Assembly: GCA_037783415.1 (NCBI GenBank)
Contig: JAZGTN010000087.1
Location: forward strand, 744,001-808,000
DNA from: Leptasterias polaris
Taxonomy: Eukaryota; Echinodermata; Asteroidea; Forcipulatida; Asteriidae
Reading direction: 5' to 3'
Length of the DNA stretch: 64,000 nucleotides
Position 1 is the stretch's first letter. Every line of letters starts with the position of its first letter. Below are positions 12,801-24,800 of the stretch, one piece after another. Both the position numbers and the translations under genes were made by a program. Below the pieces are notes generated by a model. The model saw only the letters and a program-made list of their open reading frames with translations, searched no databases and was not told the DNA's origin.

Positions 12801-15800
12801 AGGATAGCAAATCTTCAGAAGCACCGCTGTTAACCAATGACACGTTGACCTCGGGTACTGAGGGACCCGGAGAAAACATCGTTTCTTGCAGATTCTTGGT
12901 TGAATCCTGGAAATGTTTCCTTCTGTATAGGTGTTTTGCGTGCCAGATTATCCTGCCACGCCGTAAAAACTTTCCAATCCGCGGGAGACCAGGTGGCAGA
13001 CCAGCAGGTTTTTTTCTTGTGAACGCCACGACATCTCTGGCACGTAGAATGAACGTCGAATTCTAAGGTCGACGGAAGATCACCGCAGGATCTACATTTC
13101 AATTTCCTGTAAGGTTCTTTTAGTCTTTGCTTTGGATGATTATGACATCGTTGACGGAGTTGTCCGGAATTTGACCAAACTGCTTGCACCATAGTGTAAC
13201 GTTACGTTGTACCGAGGGTAGAGAGAAAAACAAAAAAAACGACTTGTCATGGCGCGCTGTAAAAAGAAGGGCGTATTTCGTGTGTACATCTGGGACATGC
13301 AGTGCTAGGGGAGGTGCTTTGTTTTTGTTCAGCGGAGTTGCTTGCGCATGCGCATTGTTAAATGCATTTGTAGGTATCGGAGGTGACATATTTTCTGTAG
13401 TAGAATACACCATGCTACTGCCACTTAACCTTGCTTACTAATTCAGTATTTTTTACCTTCATGTTCATTTACATTCAGCTACCACCAAAGCATTGACAAT
13501 ATTGGTCATTTTGGAAAAGCAGTATTTACTGCTTTTCCAAAATGACCAATATAAATAAATTTTAGGTTGATACATCTACAATGAAACCAGTGCAGTTTGA
13601 TAATTTTCAACTTGAACTGCCCTTCACACTGCCAACGAAATGCCCCATGCAAATTAATTGTCAATTGATTGAAAAGAAACGTTCATTGATGTCATTATTG
13701 CATTAGGAATAAAGAATGTTATTAGTTGTAACTCAATGCTTTCCACTCTGTGCAAAAACCCCTGAATCACAGTCCACACCCATTACCCCCCATTCCAGAG
13801 CAGATGTTTTAATTGATAAAGCGCTATTACATGTAATTTTATTTTTTATTATTTTTATTATTAGGTGTTCAGGCTTCTTTTTGTTGTTGTTGTTGTTTTT
13901 TGTTTTTTTACTTCTCCTTCTTTCCTTCAACTCTTCTCTATGTCGTGCATAACTCAAGATTGATGTATATTTTAACATTGAAACTCTCAGACAACTGATC
14001 ATCAATATAAAGACGGCACTTGAACAATGATGTCATGATTACCTCATGATTGCTGGTAAAAGATACTCTTTTTAGCAAAGCTGGAAAAATAGAAATGCTT
14101 GGCTTTTGTATGACAGTTTAAAGCAGAGGTCACGCAGTGCACCTTTGGTATCGTTGTGTCGCTGGTACCATTTTATGTGGGGCCATAATGCATTTAATGT
14201 AGTGGTCCGGTTCAAACTGTGACACCTTTGTCTTAATTTGCCATTTTGTGTGTACTGCAGCATATACCCCGGGCAGCTTGTATGCTGACGTTTACGTTAA
14301 TCATATTCATGAAATACATTCTGGCGATCCATGTTGAACTTGACACATAAGTTTTTGTGCTTGTTGACCACAACCATTGAGCATATTGGAATTTATTAAG
14401 GCAGTACATGGTTGTATCGCTTCTGACTGGCACCCCCGAACAAAGATATTGACGAAATAGGGAGACCACCAACATAGGACTAGATAGCTCAGTTGGTAGA
14501 GCGCCGGCACGTTAAACCGGAGGTCGTTGGTTCAAATCCTGGTCTTGTCAATTTTTCTTTGTTCAACCCAAAATCATTTAAAAATTTACCCAGTCAGTTT
14601 CCCTTGTGGTTTATTATTTGATATCTGATATAAAAAGTCGCATCCCCTTAAGGTGATCCCCTGGCTGCCGCTTCCCAGGTTGTATCGTATACTTGGGTGT
14701 GATCCCTGGCTACACGGCAGTTTGCGGTTGTATCGCTTCTGACTGGCACCCCCAGAACAAAGATATTGACAAAATAGGGAGACCACCAACATAGGACTAG
14801 ATAGCTCAGTTGGTAGAGCAGAGGCACGTTAATCCGGAAGTCGTTGGTTCAAATCCTGGTCTTGTCAATTTTTCTTTGTTCAACCCCAAATCATTTAAAA
14901 TTTACCCAGTCAGTTTCCTTTGTGGTTTATTATTTGTTAAAAACAACAAAGACAAAAGTACAGAAACTACAGAGAGCCTACATCAACATTAGTAAGGCTG
15001 AGGTGGACCATGTGCGCACTATACTAGTACAAGCCCTAGCTCACTCTGCTGGTCACTATGTTGTTATAGAACAAATGTATAATATGCTTACTTGAATAGT
15101 GATAGTTCCAGCATCTTGATTGGTTGCTATGTGAATCTCTAAAGGCAGACCTTGGCTGACCCCTGACCCAGAGGTCAACGATGTATAGCGTAACTTTTCC
15201 AGAGCGTCACTTGCATTGGAAATGAGTTCCCTGATGAAAACCTAAAGAATGTTATTTAGAAGATTATTGTTATGAAGAGATTAAAAGCTACATAAAACAA
15301 TTAAGTTCAACAAATTGTTTTTACTGTCAGTTTTGATGTCAAGGTATCAGGTTATGGGATTCAGCATAATATGAAGAAATGCTCGCTATGTGCTACTTTT
15401 CTCATCTTAACAGAACTTTTCTCAAAGACCTACTGTTCTTTTTATAAAGCCATGTGGCATTTTAAGTACATAAAGAGTAGTATAGAGTGTTAATGCTATC
15501 AACACAGTGAACAAGTTATAATTCTATCATCATTAAGCAGCTTGCATTATCGTTCACTAGTGTATAGTACACGCAGATGGTCTGTACCATGTACATGTAC
15601 GTCTGCTTAATATGTACAAGGTACAGACCATCTAGGTGTACTCTGTCAGTGTCAGCATGTACATGTAGCTATAGTCTACTTAAATTACATCAGTCATTAT
15701 ATTTACCTCATTCTCAGAATAAAGTGATTTGGCAACAATATCAAGTAACATCCTCGTCTCGGCTTGAAATTCATGTTTGTGTGTGGATCCTAAAAACAAC

Positions 15801-18800
15801 CAATCCAACAATTAAACAGTTTATCAAATCAAACTCAAACATCAGCGTCAGGAATTGTAAGATACATTGTACATTTAAACATGTAAAAGGGATTATTTGA
15901 AATTTCTGTTGAAGATAATGCATTGAAAAACATGATTCTTTTTGTGTCTCAAATTACTGAGTACATATTACATTAAAGAGTCACAATTTTGAAATTTGGC
16001 AAGGATACTGTGTTACCAAATTGTTTAGTTCTTACACCAAGTAATTTGTACTATAAGAGAAGCAATTACATTTAGAAAAACTTGTTGATTTGTTCTCAAC
16101 ATTTGAGCAACATACATACTCTACAAGAATAATAAATTCTTAAAGATCGTCATGTACAGAGAGAGCTTAAAACAGGAGATGGAAAGGGCACTTGACCAAG
16201 TGGAAGTACCAGAAAGACCAGGAATGGTTGCCTCTCATACAAGATGAGTAGGCCTATGACCCGGCAAACTGTTATTGGAAAGCCCAATCAGAAAAACCAA
16301 GACTGGTTCCATCCCAATAATTTCAAACTAAAAAAACTGATGTAGATATTAGAGCCAAGGCCCATCATAGAGTGTTACAGACTAGAAGTACTACATGTAG
16401 ATCCCCCATGGCAGCGTACAAAGATGCTTGTAGAGTGCTACATGTACACACTACGATACTCAAGACAAACTGGTGAGAACAGAAGGTGGAGGAACTACAT
16501 GTATGTACATCAGACAGCTTACAGGAATGACAAAAGACTCAAAGATGTTTGAGGACCACAGAAAAAGATTCTAGTTCACCTACATGTAAAATCATCTGAC
16601 GAAAATTAGATCTTCTCAGACAGTAGAGAGTCCTGGAGAGGTGGACAGAGCATTTCCAGAAGCTACTCAAAATACCGGCGATATTGATCACTAAGCGCTT
16701 GCCAACATCAAACAGTGCAACGTCATGTCAATACTAGAAGAGACGCCAACAATGGAAGAGCTAAAGAAGGCAATTGCTTCTTTAGCAGATGGAAAGGCTC
16801 CTGGTGGCAATGAAATCCAACAGCAATGGAAAGATGCTAACATCGTCACAATCTTTAAGAAAAGATGACCAAACAGACAATGGAAACTACTGTATGAAGG
16901 GATTTCACTTTATCAATAGCTGGCAAGCATTCACTAGGATCCCCCTCAACAGAATCAACACCTACAACAGAAGTCACAGATACCTGAAATAATTCCAGGG
17001 CAGATCCCTGTATGTAGTCTTTGTGGACTTTACCAAGGCTTCCGATACTGTGGGCAGGACAGGGCTATGGTAGTAGCTGCTGTGAAAATATTCATACCCA
17101 GATAAATTCAGGAGGATGTTAGAGGCACTACTCGCTGGCATGATGTCCAAAGTCAATGATGCAGGTGAAAAATTGATTACATTTGCCATAACTAATGGTG
17201 TACTGTAAAGCAACGATGTGCAAGCTCACTGTTCTCTTATTTCTCAATAGCAATGCTGGAGGAGACTTTCCTTGAACTTGGCGATGGAGTTTATTTACAT
17301 TCCTGCCAGAATGCAGACCTCTTCAACGTCTTGCATGTCAGAGCAGAGACCAAGAGTAAACAAATACTTGTAAGAGAACTCCTATTCACAGATGACAGCG
17401 TTATTGTTGCTCATACATCAAAACAAATAGCAGAATATTGCAGATGCTTTTCCACTGAATCAAAGAAGTAGTTAGCCTACAGATTAACATCACAAAGACA
17501 GAAGCACTATTCCAACTAAACTCTGTGAAAACACATCAAGAATATGCCAACATTGATAGCACTTCTCAAATATGAAAGACAATTTCATCTATCTTGGCAG
17601 TACGATATCGAAGGATGAACATATTGACGCCAAGCTTCCCTGCAGAGAATTATTTCCCTGCTTTGTTTTGTAGCAATGATAATAATGTACTGTAGTACTT
17701 CTGAGCGACTATTGGTAAGCACACTCCAACACAAAAGTATCTGGTTATCTGGTTACTTTTTAAGAAGAGAAAAATAAAAATAAAAAATAAAATAAAAATA
17801 AAAATGGCTGTTCACCATCTCTTATGTATACATGTACATGTACCTATGTGAAAACTGGCCTTGAAAGACTGGAGTCACACATACATGTAGCAACAATTTC
17901 TTTAGTCTAAGGGATTCATAAATGATAATTGCTTGTGAACAAACAAGTCATTAAATATCAAATATTATTTAATTTTAACAAGTAAATGGTTAAAAAATCA
18001 ACAAAAACTGTACTTTGTGAATACAAAATCATATCATCTTATTGTATGCACCCACTGCAAATGTAAATACTACATATTTAATAATGAAAAGTCAGTTTAG
18101 CACGAAACAAAAGCTCATCTTTCTGGTGACTTGAATTCTGTTATGCATTCTTCTAGTGTATCCTTCAGCAAGGGGACCATGTGATTTTGATTTACTCCTA
18201 ACTACATGTATACCATGGGCAAGTAGTGAAAGAACTGGATACATATGTGAATGAACATGCACTTCTTTGATCACTGCTCACATTTAAACAGGATTATTAT
18301 GCAGAGGTTTTACCACATGATACCTTAGATTGAAAACATTTGTGCCGACAATTAACTTGAAGTCATGGGTTTTGATGTATGATTAGCTTACCAGCCACTG
18401 ACTCTACATCTTGGATGATATTATGGATTGACTCTTCTTCTGGTTGGTTAGATGTCTCAGTGTACAGAGATGATGAAGTGTGTACACATCGAGGTATACT
18501 GCTTAAGAATGGGGACACACACCTCACAGCATCACTACCTGTAATAAAGGCAATTATGATATGTCAAAACTTCATGTCATTTCAAAATCAAGGGAGCACA
18601 GCCCTCTTAGTAATGTAGTGATGTTCAAAGCTGATCTAAGGTTAAAAGATCACTTCAAATTTGTGTTCTCTGATACTTTTGTGTCATGTGGTAGTGTTTA
18701 CTGTCATGACTGATGGTTAAAAACACTGTGATGTGCAGTCAAACATCGCTAGTCAATCAAGTGCTAAAACCTGGGCTTTCCAAGGTAAATGCATGTTACA

Positions 18801-21800
18801 AAAAGTTCAACCCAAGTTACTGCTGGTTTAATTTTGCATTCCTCCTTTAATAAGCCCTAATAGAAAAATTGAAGCAAAAATCCAGTTCTATTATACATGT
18901 AGTTTGCTCTTCATAACAGTGATGATCCCTGACAATTAATGGTAGATGTTTTAATGTCACTCATAACTTGGAAAAAAGAAAAATCATCCATTCATACCCA
19001 TGGGAATTGTTGTGATATGTAATAGGGACTACTTTCCCCCCGCGTAGTATTGTACAAGTAAGAGGTCATGGGACCATTCTGATGGTGGCAATAAAAATGG
19101 AGACACAGAATCACTTCATGGTGGCAGCGGTGAAGAAAAGAACCTGCAATCCATCGAATCTCTGATTTCGAGTCAGACGGCCAACCCGACCACCTTCTCC
19201 GGTCCTAGCTGTACCACCGCACCGCACTCCACACAGAGCTTTACCGAAACCTACCCACCACCGGTGATCGTACCAAACATCCCCGTGAGCTGGTGAGTTA
19301 ACGCTACCGTACCTACCGAATTGACGGACGCGTGAGACCGCATGACAACGGGAAATCTACCCCTCATCTGATCCCATAAACTCAACGTTGCGAGGTCAAC
19401 CATCGACCAACGACCAGCCCCAGCCTCAAAGCCGAGGATCATCAGCTATACCACTCAAACAGTAACCTTCTGGAAAAACCCACAACCAACTGTGGACACA
19501 CCATGCGCCCCAACTTTCCACGGACGAGCCCAACTTCCGCGGGCAAAGATTAACAAGCCCGACGCCGACGACGTCCTGTGGCGCCTGCACAACTATTTCA
19601 ACAACGGAACCGGACACCCCCACCCAACCAACGACTCAACGCAAACAACTTTCGGATCACTGGACACAGGATAAAACGGTAGAACTGCCATTATTATTTT
19701 AGTACGGATATTCAACTATTGACCCATCTTAATACATTGTTTGTGGAACTTCATAACATTATAAATAGTTATAACTTCCCGCCATTTTTGCACTACTTTA
19801 TTTCAATACAATACTGCGTATGGATATAGCTCCGTACCGAACACTCACGTCCAACGACCCTACGTTGCTGGTCAACTAGAATGACCTTTGACCCTATCAC
19901 TCCGCCCTGAGATCGCACTTCACAGGATTGACTTTGAGATCACTCCGCGGACTAGCCGGAACTACACATCTCCGATTTTTATGAATGAACATTGGAACTG
20001 GACTTACTACGAACTGAAAACAAATAACCTTCTGTGGACAATGCCGAACAATATTGAACTATAAGAACATTGTTATATCTGATTACTGATTTTCTGTTAA
20101 TATAACTGAGAAAAGTGTTTTGCAGGTAGTACATAATAATTGCATTACTTGATCTGCATTCCTGACTGCACCTAGGAAAAGTTATTACATGTTATTCCTC
20201 ATTTAAGTTCAACTCACCTTTATTACTTTCCACATAATTCAACTGCTCAATTTAAAGCCTTTATTGGTAATTTTGATTGAAGTTTTGATTGCAAAATAAC
20301 ATAATTTTACTCCCCCACCCATAACTAAGCTTACTCTCAACCATGGCAAAATTTCCAGAGATCAAGTGGGACGCCAAAGACATAGCAGAAGAATTTAAGA
20401 TATTCAAACAACGCATGGAACTCACCTTCCTTGACCAAAATATCACTGATGAAGTAAAACGTGCTGTTAAAATCCAAATAGCTGTTGGGAAAGAAGGCCT
20501 CAAGAAGATAAACTCGTCTAACCTCTCTCCTGAGAACCAACTAGACCCATCCAAACTGTGGGATCTCTTTGAGAAACAACTCAATATTAAAGTAAATTTC
20601 CGCATTCATCGCTTGGAAATGCTGAGGTATCGACAAAAAGATAAGGAACCCCTAGAAGAATTTGTCAACAGATGCCGCCTCAAGTCACACGAGTGCGCTT
20701 TCACCCCAGATGAGGCAACAGAGCGCATCATCGAACTTGTAATTGCATCTACCAAATCCGACAGTTTCCAGCGGGACCTCCTGGACAAACCCATTGGATA
20801 CACTGTAGAAGAGCTTCTACATGATGGCAGAAAATACGAGGCACTGACTGCAGGAAAAAAATGTCTCCAGTCACTGGACGAGGAAACACCGACAACGACA
20901 ACATCCGTCGATGCCATAAAGCCCAGAAAGAAAACCTGTGGCAACTGCGGCCTCAACCATCCACCGAGGCGATGTCCAGCCTACCAGGACACATGTAAGG
21001 CATGTGGCTCCAAAGGCCATTGGGCCAAATACTGCCGAAAGAGCAAAACGCCTGAACGTCGGAGAGACAAATCAAGCTCCCGTACAGGTCGAGGCCGAAA
21101 GCCACAACGTGAGCGATCAACGAGCCGACGACCCCAAAAGCCCTACAATGATGCTAGCAATGTGGATGAGTACACACTAGAGGACGACACATACGAAGTC
21201 GTATACCACACGATCACTGTCTCCAACCTCTGCATGGACTCCATCCAACGACAAAGCAGTGAGGCATACACCACACTTGATGTGATTTGTCCATCCCTTG
21301 AGGGAGTGCGCCGCTTGAAGCTAAAAGTGGACACAGGAGCAGGAGGCAACACCTTGCCCCTCCGGACAATCAGACAAATGTACGGAGACAATTGGAAGTC
21401 CCACATCAAACCAGTGGACATAAAGTTCACAGCCTACAACGGCACCGTCATACCATGCCTTGGCAGCATCGATATCCTGTGTCGTTATAGAGAGCCAGAG
21501 TGGCTACGTAGCAACTTCTACATTGTGGATGTACCTGGACCCGCAATTGCTGGTCTTCCCATTTGTCGTGAGCTTGAGGTAGTCACCATACACTCTACCG
21601 AGATGTCAGCTCAACAGCACAACACAGACAATTCACAGTCTACAGCTGGGCCACTCCAACCGACAGTGGTGCCCACGCAGCCACGCCAACTAAACAGTCG
21701 ACCTATCAACTCAGTTAGCGATCTCAAACAGATGTTCCCCGACCAGTTTGACACGATTGGCAATTTCAAAGTTAAAGCGAGCCTCCATCTAAAAGAAGGT

Positions 21801-24800
21801 GTCGAACCCACCATAGATGCACCACGGAAGTGCAGCGTGCACCTTAAGCCCAAGCTCCAGGCAGAAATCGAGAAGATGGAAAAAATCGGTGTCATTCGGA
21901 AGGTCACACACCACACCGACTGGTGTAGCTCCATTACTACCAGCCTGAAGCAAGATGGTTCCATCCGGGTCTGTCTAGATCCGAAGCGACTAAACCAGAG
22001 TCTCAAGAGATGCCCGCACAAGATACCGACCCTTGAAGAACTCAACCCTGCGTTCGCCAATGCCAAGTATTTTTCCAAGCTCGATGCCAAAGCTGGGTAC
22101 TGGGCCGTGCACTTGAAAGAAGACTCGCAGGAACTCACAACATTCCGAACACCCTTTGGACGCTACTGCTTCCAACGCCTGCCTTTCGGACTCTCCATCA
22201 GCCAGGACATATTCCAACAGTGCATGGACGACATCATAGCACAAGTACCAGGATGTGTCGGTATAGCCGATGACATTGCGGTTGTCGGCCGGACAGAGAA
22301 AGAACACGACGCCAACCTCATGCGCTTGTTCGAAACAGCCCAAAAGGAAGGTCTTGTCTTCAACAGTTCAAAATGCCATATTAAGACCAAAGAAATCAAC
22401 TTCTTCGGATCACTGTACTCTGCAACCGGTATCAGACCTGACCCGAGTAGAGTCGAAGATATACACAGCCTGCCAACCCCACAGGATAAAGAGGACCTAC
22501 AGAAGTTCCTGGGCATTATAACATACGTCTCAGCATACATACCAAACCTAGCTGACCGGGCAGTAACCCTCAGAGAGCTCTTACAGAAGAATGTGCCGTT
22601 CGTTTGGCAAGAGGACCACCAGGCAGCTTTCGAAGCCCTCAAGTACTCAATAACAGCGGAGGCAAGCCTGCAGTATTTTGATTCGGAAATACCCACAATC
22701 CTTGAAGTGGACGCCTCACAGAAAGGCCTTGGAGCATGCCTTATCCAAAACGACAAACCGGTTGCATTTGCATCCAAAAGTCTATCTTCAGCACAGAAAT
22801 CTTACTCCAACATAGAGCGAGAGACCCTTGCCCTTGTTTTTGGAATAACAAGATTCCACAACTACGTATTTGGTAAGGAGTTTATAGTCCACACTGACCA
22901 CAAACCTCTGGAGATAATATGGAAAAAGCCGCTTCCCAGTGCACCTCCACGTTTGCAACGACTGCTAATCAAGGTTCAGGGCTATAGCTTTGATGTCCAC
23001 TACAAGCCTGGACCTACCATGATCATATCAGACGCCCTCAGCAGATTGCCGAACCCCAGCAAAACTGATGACATAGCACTTGACAAGCTTGTGGATAGCC
23101 TGTATGTCGCTGAAGGACCAGAAGTCCAACAAATCGATCTCCTTCATTTTGGCAAGACGAAGCAGACAACCCTCCAGGACGAAACTATCCGTGACCCTAT
23201 CCTCTCTGCACTCAGCCAAGTGATATACACAGGATGGCCGGACACCATCACTGAACTACCTCGGGACCTCAGACCCTACTGGTCGTACAGAGACGAGCTA
23301 GGACTATCAAGTGGAGTAATCTTCAAGGGAAAACAGGTTATCATCCCGACCACACTGCAAAGTGACATTCTACGTCAACTCCACACAGGCCATATGGGGA
23401 TAGAAAAAACCAGACGCCTGGCCAGAGAATCAATCTACTGGCCAAACATCAATCGTCACATTGATGATCTCGTCAAATCATGTCACCTCTGTCAGGAAAA
23501 CCAACCCAAGCAGCAGAAGGAACCCCTGGTGCCCCATGCCATTCCACCTACACCATGGACAAAACTTGGCACTGACTTGTTTGAGATTGACGGAACTACA
23601 TACATCCTCATTGTGGATTACCACTCAAAGTTCCCTGTTGTCCAAAAGCTCTCTACTACAACCAGTGGAGCTGTAGCGAACATTACCTCGCAGACATTCA
23701 GTATGCTCGGAGCCCCACGTGAGATTATCTCTGATAATGGACCCCAATTTGTGGGCAAGCAGTACCAGAACATGTGCACATCCTGGGGAATCAAGCACAC
23801 TACATCCTCACCAAGATACCCTCGCTCCAATGGTCTGGTGGAACGCGCTGTCAGAACAGTCAAATCCCTACTCAAGAAAGCTCTGCAATCAAAGCAGAAC
23901 ATTGATATGGCGCTATTGAATCTACGTGCAACTCCTGTCGATGCAAAACTACCATCCCCAGCAGAAATCCTATTCGGCAGACCAGTACGCACAACCCTGC
24001 CGGGACGATACCCAACTGCTGACAACCAGTATTGTGAGGACATCCGGGACGAACTGGAAGCCAGAAGACAGAGGATGAAAACTGACCACGACAAAAAGCA
24101 TGCAGGGGAACAAAAACCACCCCTCTACATCGGTCAGAAAGTCAGAATGTTGGACCACAAGACTGACACATGGATACCCGGGACAGTCACAAACCTGTGT
24201 AGCCAGCCTAGATCATATGAAGTCCAAACCCCAAATGGCAACACACTCAGGCGCAACCGATCAAATCCGAGAGAAGTACCAGGCCAGGCATACAAACCAT
24301 GCGTGCCAAAACAAGTTCGGTTCACAACAGGCCTGACTGACCAATGTCCTGACACCCAGAATGACCATACCACCCAAAACCAACAACCACCCTGTGACCA
24401 AGCAACCACCAAACATAACCAGACCCATCACCCCACCTACACAACGCGATCTGGTAGACCCATTCATAAACCAACTCGATACACCACATAAAAGCTAACA
24501 CCAAAATAGCTATCACTTGCTTGGACACTTTGTTTAGTTTTATCAGAAAGAGTTTTTTCTGTAGTGGTTTATTTCTAAATTCGAAAGTTTCGATATTCCA
24601 ATTACATTAATGTTTCATTTGAAATATTGCCTAGTATTCACATGCACCTCTTAGGCGTACCATTCGCATCAATTAGCAAAGTTTATTCCAGTTACTGTTG
24701 ATGTTACAATTTTAAAGTTAATGTTTACACTAAATTTCAGACTCCTAGACGCATTCTTAACCACCTGAAATTGTACTTTTCAAAGAAAGGGGGATGTTGT

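Larger units (their letters stand above)
1674..13407 (-). mobile_element. DIRS-type tyrosine-recombinase retrotransposon, decayed and carrying nested insertions
   Basis: The element lies on the minus strand. Its 5' end is near 13407 and its 3' end near 1674. In order it has a left inverted terminal repeat (13386-13258), gag remnant (13192-12384), a nested repeat block (about 12372-6842), gag tail, reverse transcriptase, RNase H, split tyrosine recombinase (4623-4181 and 2390-2157), an internal complementary region (1984-1899) and a right ITR (1845-1718). DIRS elements carry non-identical inverted termini plus an internal segment complementary to both tips, which is what is seen here. No target duplication is expected, because integration uses a tyrosine recombinase. 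The coding parts have frameshifts and stops, so this copy is dead. The outer limits are set by where the internal complementary region stops matching each tip. Confidence 0.87.

Noticed and set aside
14478..14550. Functional tRNA-Asn gene
   Set aside because: Position 33 is C, the anticodon stem has a mismatch, and both flanks are repeated at 14795, so a tRNA-derived repeat is more likely.
20606..24528. Minus-strand open frames opposite the Ty3 gag-pol
   Set aside because: They overlap an intact polyprotein with full domain order and have no recognisable motifs. They are antisense shadows.
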